From a virus: a DNA stretch of 27,553 bases. Both the position numbers and the translations under genes were made by a program. The stretch covers positions 1-27,553 of the IMG/VR virus record IMGVR_UViG_3300040960_000575; one strand, given 5' to 3'. The notes beneath the pieces were generated by a model. That model saw only the letters and a list, made by a program, of their open reading frames with translations, did not search any database and had not been told where the DNA came from. This document shows positions 13,400 through 21,218 of the stretch, piece after piece. Numbering within the stretch: the first letter of the stretch is position 1; each line of letters starts with the position of its first letter.

Positions 13400-14623
13400 T
13401 TACTCTGCCACTTTGCCGATGGCGATTGCGTCGAAGCTGGTCACATCTCCGCCAACACGCTGCGTCGTGTAGTAGGTCACGAAGCCTTTGTTGGTGTAGG
13501 GGTCACGCAGCACTTGCAGGCCAACACGGTCGAGGATCGTGTAGGCTACCGAGAAATCGGCATAGACAATGCTCAGCGCGTTTGCAGCGACGGCGGGCAT
13601 GTCATCCATGAAGATGACCGGTTTGCCGAGAAGCTGCATCGTTGCCTGACCATTGGCCAGCAGGACCGGGCTGAAGAAGTAGTTGTCGTTCCCCTTCAGT
13701 TGCAGCGCCGCCCCGAAGGTGGTGCGCTTCATGCCCCAGACTGCGCCAGGCTGATAGGCTTCCTTGAGTGCGTTCTGCACTTCAATCAGGCCGTCGGCAT
13801 TCAGCGCAGCAGCCGTGCCCATGTTGACCTGATTGATCTTGCCGCGCTCATAGGTTCCCGAGACCGCCTGTGCCGGATAGGTCAGGAAGCCGCGAGGCTG
13901 GTTGACGCCCGTGCCGTTGACGAACGCGGTGTTTTGCGTGCGTGCAAACTTGTCGGCGACTTTGCCAGCCAGCCATGCCTCGACATTGAGGTAGGCATCC
14001 TCGATCATCTCAGTCGTCATGCGCGGATCGGCTTCGATCTTGTGCGCAGCGATGACCTTCTGGCCGAGTTGCGGCGTGTCCGTCTGACCGCCCGATGCAC
14101 CTTCGCCGACCCAGCGTGCGGCAGCTTCATCGTCATCAATCAGGATGTCGATGGACTTTGCGCCGGTCTGCTCAACGTTTGCAACACCGCGCAGAGGCGA
14201 CGTTTCAAAGATGCGCGAGACGATGGTTTGCGACAGTTCCGGGCGCACGAGGTAGCCGCCGTCCGGGTTTACGTCGGTGGACATGGCCTTGATTTCGACG
14301 CCTTCCGATCCGGCCTTGAAGCCAGTCGGCAGTGTGCCGTAAGCCATGTATTCGCGCAGGGCGTCACGATGCTTGGCCTCGACTTCTGCGTCGGTGCCTT
14401 TGCCTTCGCCGCCGGGGCGCTGCATTGCAGCTTCCAGCTTGGCCTGCTTGGCTTGCATCTCCGCCATTTTGGCGGTGATGTCGTCGGCCATTTTCTGGTG
14501 CTTTTCTTCGGTCACGACGTCCTTCGGAGCGTCGGCTTTCAGCGCGTCGATCTCCGAGCGGAGTTCAACGAGCGTCGGGTTGATCTTCTCGACCAGCCCT
14601 TTGATTTCCTGAATATCAGACAC
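13400..14623 (-). CDS. Major capsid protein, HK97 family
   Basis: The start is GTG (14621-14623) with AGGAGG (14629-14634) 5 bases upstream. The product (407 aa) has an N-terminal coiled-coil delta/scaffold domain (about 1-95, with DALKADAPKD and AEMQAKQAKLEAAMQ). The mature capsid fold follows with GGYLVRPELSQTIVSRIFET, an E-loop (AARWVGEGA, then KIEADPRMT) and DAYLNVEAWLAGKVADKFA. Later come GTGVNQPRGFLT and the final DFSVAYTILDRVGLQVLRDP. It would assemble into an icosahedral prohead and be cleaved after the delta domain, near residues 100-120, by the adjacent protease. Length fits the family. Confidence 0.95.
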   Translation of the reverse strand: MSDIQEIKGLVEKINPTLVELRSEIDALKADAPKDVVTEEKHQKMADDITAKMAEMQAKQAKLEAAMQRPGGEGKGTDAEVEAKHRDALREYMAYGTLPTGFKAGSEGVEIKAMSTDVNPDGGYLVRPELSQTIVSRIFETSPLRGVANVEQTGAKSIDILIDDDEAAARWVGEGASGGQTDTPQLGQKVIAAHKIEADPRMTTEMIEDAYLNVEAWLAGKVADKFARTQNTAFVNGTGVNQPRGFLTYPAQAVSGTYERGKINQVNMGTAAALNADGLIEVQNALKEAYQPGAVWGMKRTTFGAALQLKGNDNYFFSPVLLANGQATMQLLGKPVIFMDDMPAVAANALSIVYADFSVAYTILDRVGLQVLRDPYTNKGFVTYYTTQRVGGDVTSFDAIAIGKVAE

Positions 14624-15434
14624 GAGTGCCTCCTATGTTTTTCAGGGTTTCAGTGAGCAGGGCTTTGAGTTCGTCAACGTCTCGTTGAACCAGCTCAGGA
14701 TCAGGCGTGTCTGCGTCCCGCAGAACCTCCGCCCGTGCCTTCCATGCGCCACCAGCCATAGCCTTCGCCATGCGGTTCGAGTGGCCCATATCTTTGAACG
14801 CGCGCTCAAGATCGCGCTGCGTCATATCTTCGGCCTTCATCGCGTAGATGTTGGCCATTTCATTCATGGGGAATGTGACAACGGATGTTTCCCATAGGTC
14901 CAGCTTGGTCAGCTTGCGCGCGCCAGCGTCCATGTCCATTTCGTATTCCTGCGTGCGATAGCCGATGCTCAGGCCCTCGATGCCGCCCATTTCGATCAGA
15001 TCGGCAATCTCACCAGCCTTACCCTTGCGGCTGATCCGGCCCTTCATGAATAGGCCGTTTTCGTCCTCACGCATTTGATCCCATGCACCAATCGGCTGTG
15101 CGGGATCGTGGTTCCAAAGCATCTTCGGCTTGCGGCCCTTGGCGATGCACTCCTTGAATGCGCCAGGCATGACAATATCGCCGCCGTTGTCCTTGTTGCC
15201 AAAGACTGAGCCGTAGCCAGAGATTGTAAGGTAGTCGTCGCTTTTATCCTCAATCTTAATCTCAAGAAATGCCAGCTTGGTTTCCAGCGGTTCGCCGCCG
15301 TCCTTGCTTTCCCATTTGGAAACGCAAACAGCGAAGCGTTGGTCTATTTCTGGAAAGTCGCGCACCTGCTCTGCATCGCCCATACAACGCTTGATCCAGT
15401 CGGCGCGGGTTTCACTTGATTGAGGTGTCGGCAT
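14616..15434 (-). CDS. Prohead (HK97-type) maturation protease with N-terminal CMGD domain
   Basis: The ATG at 15434 is chosen because it follows a promoter and AGTGAGG, whereas the longer frame (to 15491) would start inside the promoter. Residues 1-43 form an accessory domain (RCMGDAEQVRDF, DQRFAVCVSKWE) that is duplicated as a separate gene at 20952-21161. The protease core follows, about 50-215: ISGYGSVFGNKDNGGDIVMP, LWNHDPAQPIG (His109) and GLSIGYR (Ser156), the usual U35-family residues. The C-terminal 55 residues are helical. It would cleave the capsid delta domain. The gene overlaps the capsid start by 8 bases. Confidence 0.9.
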   Translation of the reverse strand: MPTPQSSETRADWIKRCMGDAEQVRDFPEIDQRFAVCVSKWESKDGGEPLETKLAFLEIKIEDKSDDYLTISGYGSVFGNKDNGGDIVMPGAFKECIAKGRKPKMLWNHDPAQPIGAWDQMREDENGLFMKGRISRKGKAGEIADLIEMGGIEGLSIGYRTQEYEMDMDAGARKLTKLDLWETSVVTFPMNEMANIYAMKAEDMTQRDLERAFKDMGHSNRMAKAMAGGAWKARAEVLRDADTPDPELVQRDVDELKALLTETLKNIGGTRV

Positions 15435-15463
15435 GTCTGCCCTCACTTTGCAAATTTGCATGC

Positions 15464-15492
15464 AATATATCACAGGTCTGCAAACTTGCAAA
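15464..15492 (-). promoter_or_regulatory. Predicted promoter of the protease-capsid genes
   Basis: On the minus strand a -35-like TTTGCA (15487-15492) and a -10 TATATT (15464-15469) are separated by exactly 17 bases. A TGA immediately before the -10 gives an extended -10. TTTGCA-type words recur: in the -35 itself, in GTTTGCAG just downstream, and in TTTGCAAAG near the ribosome site. They could bind a regulator. A near twin lies at 21190-21218. Confidence 0.6.
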
Positions 15493-15499
15493 GTATGGT

Positions 15500-15628
15500 T
15501 CAGTCAAGCGATGCGATTGCCTCGGCAATCTGGCGGCGAAAGCGGCGTTCCAGAACGTCAAGCATTCGGCTCTGGATTTGCGCCTCACGCTCTCGGCTAT
15601 GACTGATGAATGCAGGCTTACGGAGCAT
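15500..15628 (-). CDS. Small basic helical protein (42 aa)
   Basis: An ATG (15626-15628) overlaps the stop of the upstream BppU-like gene by one base (TAATG), and a TGA at 15500-15502 closes it. The 42-residue product is one long basic, amphipathic helix: SREREAQIQSRMLDVLERR, then FRRQIAEAIASLD. The tight junction and helix pattern suggest a real gene. It resembles, weakly, the first helix of head-morphogenesis or portal-adjacent proteins, so a remnant is possible. Confidence 0.5.
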   Translation of the reverse strand: MLRKPAFISHSREREAQIQSRMLDVLERRFRRQIAEAIASLD

Positions 15629-15951
15629 TATGCTACATCGTCAATTATAACAACTGAAATATAGCCATCGTTCGGGAAGGTCTCTATGCTTGCATCAGCG
15701 TAAGTGACCTCAAATTCAGCTTGATACGACCCCTTTTTTTCTGTGTCATTTTCTGACCAATCATATCTCACAACGCCTGATAAAGCCGTGACAATTGTAG
15801 CTGTCTCATCAACTACTACGGTTGATTTCCCAATGAGGCGCATGTGAAAGCGAACAGATGATCCTGTTAAATTAACCGCATTGCCATTTGCATCTTGCAG
15901 CGTTGCCAGCATTGCCGGACTGGTGTCATTTTGTTTAATATAAAACGGCAT
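15628..15951 (-). CDS. BppU-like baseplate/adhesin N-terminal domain protein
   Basis: This 107-residue protein reads YIKQNDTSPAMLATLQDANG, then VNLTGSSVRFHMR, VDETATIVTALSGVVRYDWS and YQAEFEVTYADASIETFPND. That is the immunoglobulin-like pattern of the BppU N-terminal family (baseplate upper protein or tail attachment domain). Residue order and length match a single domain. Its DNA is only about 40% GC in a counted 60-base stretch, below the capsid genes. It follows the 23-residue-repeat gene with a 1-base overlap and belongs to the adhesin block. Confidence 0.75.
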   Translation of the reverse strand: MPFYIKQNDTSPAMLATLQDANGNAVNLTGSSVRFHMRLIGKSTVVVDETATIVTALSGVVRYDWSENDTEKKGSYQAEFEVTYADASIETFPNDGYISVVIIDDVA

Positions 15952-17177
15952 TATGCGGCCTCATTGGCTTCAGAAACAACGACATTATTTGGCGTGTTCT
16001 CGGTTAAAATACTATAGTTTGTCCCATCTGTCACCACTGCCACGCTATTTGATAGTGCAGAAACATGCACTTCACGGCGGCGGCTTGCGTTGATGAACAT
16101 CGCAGGCACGACAGGATTGCCCGTGGTAATCGCCACCGCGTCGAAGGCGTAGATGACGACGATCTGCGCAGCGCCGACAACAGGCGCGCCCGTGGTGATC
16201 GTCTGCGCGTTCAGGCCATCAACCTGGGCGATGCTGGAGGCACCCAGCGTCGGCTGACCCGTAGTGATGCCGTCAACGTCTATCAGAACCGTGATCTGCG
16301 CCGATGCTTCGCTGACAGTCGGCGGCGCAGTCGTGATGTTGGCCGCTGTTAGATCGTGAACCTGCGCGATGCTGGACGCGCCAATGACAGGCTGACCCGT
16401 AGTGATGCCATTTGGCACAATATCGTGAATTTGTGCTAGATCGGCAGACCCCACCGTGGGAATACCAGACGTGATCGGGTCTGCGTTGAAGGTCTCATCC
16501 CCGGACATCGTAATGCCGGGAATGGTCGGCTGACCCGTAGTAATACCATTGCCCGCGAGGGAATGTTCCTGCTCGATGCTGGAAGCGCCAACAGTCGGGT
16601 TGCCTGTGGCAATGTCGTCGCCGGTAAGGCCGGTTGTCTCGATGAGGCTGGGCGAGCTTACAACAGGCTGGCCCGTCGTGATTGACGTTGCCGATAGCGC
16701 GTGATCCTGAACAACCGTTGATGACTGGATCGTCGGCGATCCTGCCACCAAGCCATCTGCGGCAAGATCATGCTCTTGAGTGATGCTGGATGCACCGACC
16801 ACTGGGCTGGCAGTCGTGATAGGATCAGCGTTAAAGGTCTCATCCTCGGACATGGTGATGCCCGGAACGGTCGGCTGACCCGTAGTAATGGCGACAGGGA
16901 CAAGATCGTGTTCTTGGGCCAGATCGGAAGCACCGACAACAGGCTGACCAGCTGTGATACCTACGGGAGCAAGGTCATGCCCTTGAGCAATAGTGCTATT
17001 ACCGACAGTCGGTTGACCTGTAGTGATAGCCGTAAGAGCAAGGTCGTGAACCTGAGCAATCGCGGGTGACCCAACAACAGGATTGCTCGTGACGATGTTA
17101 TTGCCGACCAATTCGTAGACGACAATTCCCCCATCATCCGCAAGGGGCGCAGAAGCTAGAGGGTTGAAGCCAAGCAT
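15951..17177 (-). CDS. Repeat-built fibre-like protein with fifteen 23-residue repeats
   Basis: This 408-residue protein starts with a GFNPLASAPLAD leader (residues 1-26). Fifteen copies of a 23-residue unit run from 27 to about 365 with no insertions or deletions in register; the consensus is roughly xITTGQPxVGASSIAQxHDL plus three variable residues. Units 4 and 9, five apart, share a PGITMSxDETFNAD variant, pointing to older block duplication. The tail (about 366-408) is a small beta-like cap (SNSVAVVTDGTNYSIL). The regular length suggests a beta-solenoid or stalk in a fibre. No catalytic motif is seen. It lies between a chaperone-domain gene and a BppU-like gene. Confidence 0.75.
   Translation of the reverse strand: MLGFNPLASAPLADDGGIVVYELVGNNIVTSNPVVGSPAIAQVHDLALTAITTGQPTVGNSTIAQGHDLAPVGITAGQPVVGASDLAQEHDLVPVAITTGQPTVPGITMSEDETFNADPITTASPVVGASSITQEHDLAADGLVAGSPTIQSSTVVQDHALSATSITTGQPVVSSPSLIETTGLTGDDIATGNPTVGASSIEQEHSLAGNGITTGQPTIPGITMSGDETFNADPITSGIPTVGSADLAQIHDIVPNGITTGQPVIGASSIAQVHDLTAANITTAPPTVSEASAQITVLIDVDGITTGQPTLGASSIAQVDGLNAQTITTGAPVVGAAQIVVIYAFDAVAITTGNPVVPAMFINASRRREVHVSALSNSVAVVTDGTNYSILTENTPNNVVVSEANEAA
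16083..17099 (-). repeat. Tandem array of 69-bp (23-codon) degenerate repeats
   Basis: Fifteen tandem units inside the fibre-like gene keep a strict 69-base spacing, and all begin with a codon block for xITTGxP. On the plus strand many contain GGCTGACCCGTAGTGAT-like stretches (for example around 16255, 16388, 16528 and 16876). The similarity is diverged at DNA level but clear at protein level. Confidence 0.8.
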
Positions 17178-17180
17178 CGT

Positions 17181-17699
17181 TTACTCCGGTTTAGCGGGCC
17201 AGACGACCGAGTAGGGGAAACCCTCTTGTGTTGGTATATCACGAAGCGCCTGACGATACGATGCCCAAGCTGGCGTCATGGTGTTGTCGCTCAGAGCCAT
17301 CCAGTCGGTGTCGGCCAAGAGGCGGTTGCGCTGGTTTCTGACAGCATCTTCTGCCTGATCCTGCGGCCTGTTCTCAACCGTGTAGCCCACAAGCCATTCG
17401 TTGCCGTAGATGGGCTGCCCGACCTGCGCTTGATCCACCTCACCAGTGACAGGATCGGTTGCATCTTCCTCGGTCTTCAGCCGGATGACTTCCTTGTGAG
17501 GCATGGCATCGCGCTTGAGCGTCTGCACCAGCGGGTCAAAGTCAGGCTTCGGCAACTCAGCCACAGGATACACGCCATAGCGGCGCATGATCTCGTCAGG
17601 GATAACCTTCGGGAAGCTGGTCTGCGGATTATCACGGCGAAATTGCCCGACACTGTAAGGGAATTGGTCAGGCTGGCCGTTTGTTAGTTTGACGAACAT
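17181..17699 (-). CDS. Tail-fibre assembly chaperone-like protein (172 aa)
   Basis: The N-terminal half (FVKLTNGQPDQFPYSVGQFR, DNPQTSFPKVIPDEIM, GVYPVAELPKPDFDP) resembles the N-terminal region of fibre-linked phage proteins. The C-terminal 50 residues repeat the chaperone domain of the 80-residue protein at 4022-4264: RNRLLADTDWMALSD, AWASYRQALRDIP, GFPYSVVWP. It lies between the propeller-like genes and the 23-residue-repeat fibre, so it may assist one of those. It starts at ATG 17699 after AAAGGACTGACACA. Confidence 0.8.
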   Translation of the reverse strand: MFVKLTNGQPDQFPYSVGQFRRDNPQTSFPKVIPDEIMRRYGVYPVAELPKPDFDPLVQTLKRDAMPHKEVIRLKTEEDATDPVTGEVDQAQVGQPIYGNEWLVGYTVENRPQDQAEDAVRNQRNRLLADTDWMALSDNTMTPAWASYRQALRDIPTQEGFPYSVVWPAKPE

Positions 17700-17723
17700 T
17701 GTGTCAGTCCTTTCTGTTCGTGG

Positions 17724-18569
17724 TTATAATAGGTCATATTCGTTAACGTCTTGTCCACTAACCCCTACAATATACATCTTTAGGCCATCAGGCTTGAAGA
17801 AGACTCCTCGTGGACTTGTCTCTTGAGCAGAGACAGAGAAGTTCTGAAGATAAGAAGCTGAAGAAATATCCCAAGCAGTGCTTAGGTCATATTCGTTAAC
17901 GTCTTGTCCACTAACCCCTACAATATACATCTTTAGGCCATCTGGTTTGAATAAGACTCCCATTGGACTTATCTCTTGAGCAGAGACAGAGAAGTTCTGA
18001 AGATAAGAAGCTGGAGTAATATCCCAAGCAGTGCTTAGGTCATATTCGTTAACGTCTCGTCCACTAGCCCCTAGAATATACATCTTTAGGCCATCAGGCT
18101 TGAAGAAGACTCCTCGTGGGGTTTTATCTTGAGCACCTACAGAGGACCTCTGAAGATAAGAAGCTGAAGAAATATCCCAAGCAGTGCTTAGGTCATACTC
18201 ATTTACATCGTCTCCACTAGACCCTACAACATACATCTTTAGGCCATCTGGTTTGAAGAAGAATCCTTGTGGACTTATCTCTTGAGCAGCTACAGAGAAG
18301 TTCTGAAGATAAGAAGCTGAAGAAATATCCCAAGCAGTGCTTAGGTCATACTCGTTAACGTCTCGTCCACTAGCCCCTAGAATATACATCTTTAGGCCAT
18401 CTGGTTTGAAGAAGACTTCTATTGGGACTGTATCTTGGGCAGAGACAGAGAAGTTCTGAAGATAAGAAGCTGAAGAAATATCCCAAGCGCCAACTGGATC
18501 ACCACTACCAGCGCCACCTGAATCACCACTACCAGCCGCTCCCATCTGCATCAGTCGAGCAATACTCAT
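17724..18569 (-). CDS. Beta-propeller-like repeat protein, five near-identical repeats
   Basis: The first 27 residues are a Gly/Ser-rich leader ([18 protein letters not shown]). Five 51-residue units follow with consensus [17 protein letters not shown], a variable stretch, then [13 protein letters not shown] and GQDVNEYDL. This YVTN/SGL-like blade pattern is usual in beta-propellers. The DNA units are exactly 153 bases apart and almost identical, whereas the same repeats in the upstream gene are diverged. The DNA is about 40% GC in a counted stretch, against about 63% for the capsid, suggesting transfer. It overlaps the upstream gene by 4 bases (ATGA). The role is probably as an adhesin, paired with its neighbour. 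Confidence 0.72.
   Translation of the reverse strand: MSIARLMQMGAAGSGDSGGAGSGDPVGAWDISSASYLQNFSVSAQDTVPIEVFFKPDGLKMYILGASGRDVNEYDLSTAWDISSASYLQNFSVAAQEISPQGFFFKPDGLKMYVVGSSGDDVNEYDLSTAWDISSASYLQRSSVGAQDKTPRGVFFKPDGLKMYILGASGRDVNEYDLSTAWDITPASYLQNFSVSAQEISPMGVLFKPDGLKMYIVGVSGQDVNEYDLSTAWDISSASYLQNFSVSAQETSPRGVFFKPDGLKMYIVGVSGQDVNEYDLL
17727..18487 (-). repeat. Five tandem 153-bp near-identical repeats
   Basis: The CCAAG of the plus-strand stretch CCCAAGCAGTGCTTAGGTCA recurs at 17871, 18024, 18177 and 18330, and an edge copy starts at 18483, always 153 bases apart. The units encode the five 51-residue blades. Differences cluster in the variable stretch after FSVSAQ and in one or two codons of the VGVSGQD loop. 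Such repeats can expand, contract or swap by recombination. Confidence 0.9.
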
Positions 18570-19951
18570 GCCAGTGCATCTCCTGCTTGGAAGCCGTACC
18601 AGTTCGTCCCACTGTCAGTGGTGTAGAACACCAGCACATCTGTCTCACCATCAGCAGGGGCATCAGGGGCTGTGCCTGAGGGCCAATCAACAGAAGCCGG
18701 ATAAGTGATAGTGGCGGGGGCTGATGTGCCTGTGGTGTATTGGTAGATGGTGTCGGTGGCAGAGCCTACGACATACATTTTCGTGCCGTCAGGTTTGAAA
18801 AATACGCCATTTGGTGAAGTTTCTTGAGTGCCGACCCCAAAAGAAATGCTGTTATAGGTTGCGGTCGATATGTCCCAAGCTGCGCTTAAATCATACTCAT
18901 AGACGCTGTTGGCTTGATCCCCAACGACATACATCTTTGTTCCATCTGGGTTAAATAATACATCCTCTGGTGCATTGTCTTGCGTAACAACGCTGAAACT
19001 TTGAACGTATGATGCGCTAGAAATGTCCCAAGCTGTGCTTAAAGAGTATTCAAATACCGCATCGTTTGTTGCTCCAGAGACATACATCTTTGAGCCATTA
19101 GGCTTGAAAAACAAGCCTCTAGGAGTGGCAACCTGTCCAGAAACGCTGAAGTTTTGAAAGTATGATGCAGAAGATACATCCCAAGCCGTGCTTAGGTCAT
19201 ATTCATTCACATCATCCCCGTCAAAACCTGTTATATACATCTTGCTTCCATCAGGCTTAAAAAATAAACCAGATGCACCGAGTTCTTCGGTTGCAACACT
19301 GAAGCTCTGTAAAAAAGAGGCGCTAGTTATATCCCAAGCAGTGCTAAGGTCATATTCGTTAATGTCGTCGCCACTAGCCCCAAGGATATACACCTTCGTG
19401 CCGTCAGGCTTAAAGAAAATGGCCTCAGGGCTTCCCTCCTGCCCCGCCACGCTAAAGCTAACACTATCATAACTCGCATTAGCTAGGTCATACCCAGACA
19501 CAACATTCGTCCCAGTAACAGCCAGAGCAAAGCCAGTGGCAGTGCCAGACGCAGGTGCGTTGCTGAAGGTAAACGTAGTGTTAGCTGTGGGGGTGTATGC
19601 GAAGTAGTTGCCAGTGGAGGCGTCAATATCAGAGCCGCTGATGGTGCCGACACTGCCCTCAAGAAACGAAAGATTTGTGGCCGACGCATAAACTACGGCA
19701 GAACCGCTTAGGCTGATAGCGGCACCAGAATTGCTGCTTTCCTCGACGGAACGTGAAAGCGTAGTGTTAGAAGCAGTATATGTGCCTATTCCGATTTCCC
19801 AGTTGTTGCCGTCCTCGATGACATAGCGAACCTTGTCGCCGTCAGAAAGAACGTCGGAAAATCCTTGATAGCCTGCCTCGGCGGAGCCAAGGGTTATTGT
19901 CCCAGTACCCACAGTAGAGGTTGCGGCCTTTACTCTGTTGACCAGCTTCAT
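18566..19951 (-). CDS. Fibre-like protein with inserted five-repeat propeller-like domain
   Basis: Residues 1-153 and 406-461 align with the upstream 201-residue protein (19948-20553). The first part begins [20 protein letters not shown] and runs to about [14 protein letters not shown]. The last part has [20 protein letters not shown] and GFQAGDALA. Between them, residues 154-405 hold five diverged propeller-like repeats ([38 protein letters not shown]). This is therefore the same scaffold with an inserted array. The repeats resemble those of the next gene downstream. Shared four-base overlaps link the three genes. Receptor or surface binding is inferred from composition and context. Confidence 0.72.
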   Translation of the reverse strand: MKLVNRVKAATSTVGTGTITLGSAEAGYQGFSDVLSDGDKVRYVIEDGNNWEIGIGTYTASNTTLSRSVEESSNSGAAISLSGSAVVYASATNLSFLEGSVGTISGSDIDASTGNYFAYTPTANTTFTFSNAPASGTATGFALAVTGTNVVSGYDLANASYDSVSFSVAGQEGSPEAIFFKPDGTKVYILGASGDDINEYDLSTAWDITSASFLQSFSVATEELGASGLFFKPDGSKMYITGFDGDDVNEYDLSTAWDVSSASYFQNFSVSGQVATPRGLFFKPNGSKMYVSGATNDAVFEYSLSTAWDISSASYVQSFSVVTQDNAPEDVLFNPDGTKMYVVGDQANSVYEYDLSAAWDISTATYNSISFGVGTQETSPNGVFFKPDGTKMYVVGSATDTIYQYTTGTSAPATITYPASVDWPSGTAPDAPADGETDVLVFYTTDSGTNWYGFQAGDALA

Positions 19952-20553
19952 GCCATCGCATCCCCAACTTGGAAGCCATAGTAGGTCGTGCCGCCGTCAG
20001 TGGTGTAGAATGTATATACGTCAGTCTCGCCAGACGCTGGAGCCGTGGGTGCTGTGCCACCTGCCCAATCAACCGAGGCGGGCCAAGTCACTGTCACTGT
20101 CGCAGAGGGCGTCACCTTCAGCGTGAAGCCATATGCTGTGCCAGATGCGGGCGGGTTGCTGAAAACATACGTCACGTTGGCAGATGGTGCGTCAGAAAAC
20201 ACGTTGCCCGTGGACAGGTCCAGAGTGCTGGAGGCGATTGTGCCGACTGTTTCCTCGCGAAAGTCTGCGTCGGTAGCCGACACATAAACCACCGCGCTGC
20301 CGGACAGGTTCAGCGCAGCATCAGCATTGGAACTCTCGCTCACAGTCCGTGTAAGGGTCGTGCCAGAGGCCGTATAGGTGCCTGTGCCGATCTCCCAGTC
20401 AGTACCGTCCTCGATCACATAGCGGACAACCTCCCCGTCAGCCACACCAGCATCAGCAAACGACTGATAGCCGCTTTCAGCGGTGCCGAGCGTGATCGTC
20501 CCCGTGCCAGTCGTGGCCGTGGACATCTTGGCGCGGTTGGCGAGAGTTACCAT
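19948..20553 (-). CDS. Fibre-like protein, scaffold without propeller insert (201 aa)
   Basis: Ser/Thr/Ala/Gly-rich and predicted all-beta. It begins [20 protein letters not shown] and includes [20 protein letters not shown], then [16 protein letters not shown]. It ends with [20 protein letters not shown] and GFQVGDAMA. The YVIEDG..WEIG.GTYT and final W..G.AP motifs recur in tail-fibre N- and C-domains of marine alphaproteobacterial phages. The downstream gene has the same two ends around a repeat array. It overlaps that gene by 4 bases. Its likely role is a structural fibre or baseplate component, unproven. Confidence 0.68.
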   Translation of the reverse strand: MVTLANRAKMSTATTGTGTITLGTAESGYQSFADAGVADGEVVRYVIEDGTDWEIGTGTYTASGTTLTRTVSESSNADAALNLSGSAVVYVSATDADFREETVGTIASSTLDLSTGNVFSDAPSANVTYVFSNPPASGTAYGFTLKVTPSATVTVTWPASVDWAGGTAPTAPASGETDVYTFYTTDGGTTYYGFQVGDAMA

Positions 20554-20593
20554 TGGCTCACCTGTGTTGCTGTCGTTGCTTTAGATCAGTCTA

Positions 20594-20965
20594 TCAGGCA
20601 GGGTCGGGGATACCGATTGCGACCGACGACAGCGTGAAGGTGTTGCCCGAGGTTACCGACTGCGAAGCCGTGAGTGAACCAGTCGCCAGCAGGCGGCTGT
20701 TGCTGGTGTCCACAATCGCATAGTGCGTGGCGGTGCCAGTGCCAGTGACCGAGCCATCGGTGATCGCATCGACGACAACCTCGCGACCTCCACCGGAGCG
20801 ATCTTGCGGTGCGCCGATGGACAGCGAAGTCGAGTTGCCAAGCGTGTAGGTGCTGGTAGCGGCGGCATAAGTCGCCGGCTCCTGCGAGCAGATGTCGATG
20901 CGGTTTGCTTCGGTGTCGAGAACGGTCAGGCCGTTGTCAAACACCCGGTCGTTAAGTGTAGCCAT
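20594..20965 (-). CDS. Small beta-rich structural protein (123 aa)
   Basis: It begins ATLNDRVFDNGLTVLDTEAN, followed by RIDICSQEPATYAAATS, a Gly-rich loop (IGAPQDRSGGGREVV) and VTGTGTATHYAIVDTS, and ends SVAIGIPDPA. Proteins of this pattern are common beside tail-fibre genes in rhodobacterial phages, but I cannot name a function. The start overlaps the CMGD-domain gene by 14 bases. A tail or head decoration role is possible. Confidence 0.65.
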   Translation of the reverse strand: MATLNDRVFDNGLTVLDTEANRIDICSQEPATYAAATSTYTLGNSTSLSIGAPQDRSGGGREVVVDAITDGSVTGTGTATHYAIVDTSNSRLLATGSLTASQSVTSGNTFTLSSVAIGIPDPA

Positions 20966-21161
20966 TATTCATCTCCTTGGCTAAGTTCTCTAGCGCGCGC
21001 CCGATACCAATCACGGCCAGCTGCTCCGATCTTTCTTCCCATTTGGATACGCAAACTGCAAAGCGTTGATCGGCATCAGGAAAATCCGCAACTGCCTCGG
21101 CATCGCCCATGCAGCGGTCAAGCCATTCATCTCGGGCTTCGCCTGATCTTGGTTCTGGCAT
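20952..21161 (-). CDS. Small CMGD-domain protein, paralogue of the prohead protease N-terminus
   Basis: The first 43 of its 69 residues match the protease N-terminus at 30 of 43 positions by my count (RCMGDAEAVADF, DQRFAVCVSKWE). Two conserved Cys are kept (17 and 37). The remainder is a short helix (LENLAKEMNNG). It has its own upstream promoter-like region similar to the protease promoter. It lies between the Mu-F-like head gene and the adhesin block, so it may be a stand-alone helper of the protease or a remnant of an older protease start displaced by insertion. Confidence 0.75.
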   Translation of the reverse strand: MPEPRSGEARDEWLDRCMGDAEAVADFPDADQRFAVCVSKWEERSEQLAVIGIGRALENLAKEMNNGYT

Positions 21162-21169
21162 AATGCCTC

Positions 21170-21181
21170 ACTTTGCAAAGT
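21170..21181. promoter_or_regulatory. 12-bp perfect palindrome ACTTTGCAAAGT (possible operator)
   Basis: The palindrome sits 8 bases upstream of the CMGD-gene start, between the -10 and the gene, and overlaps the AGTGAGG ribosome site. The matching region of the protease gene carries TTTGCAAAGTGAGG in the same place. A regulator or translation control binding here would explain the conservation. No binding protein is identified. Confidence 0.45.
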
Positions 21182-21189
21182 TTGTGCGA

Positions 21190-21218
21190 AGTATAGCATC
21201 AAACTGCAAACTTGAAAA
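21190..21218 (-). promoter_or_regulatory. Predicted promoter upstream of the CMGD gene and adhesin block
   Basis: On the minus strand TTTTCA (21213-21218) and TATACT (21190-21195) are 17 bases apart, and TGC before the -10 gives an extended -10. The surrounding words (AGTTTGCAG upstream, TTTGCAAAGTGAGG downstream) match those around the protease promoter with nearly the same spacing (24 and 23 bases between the two words). It lies in the 59-base gap after the Mu-F-like gene and could drive the adhesin block. Confidence 0.6.

Noticed and set aside
13316-14656. A 446-residue plus-strand open frame
   Set aside because: It lies antisense to the capsid gene and shows no ribosome site. The length comes from the codon bias of the capsid gene on the other strand.
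16083-18487. CRISPR-like regular repeats
   Set aside because: Repeats of 69 and 153 bases lie in open reading frames and encode protein repeats, with no short palindromic repeat or unique spacers.
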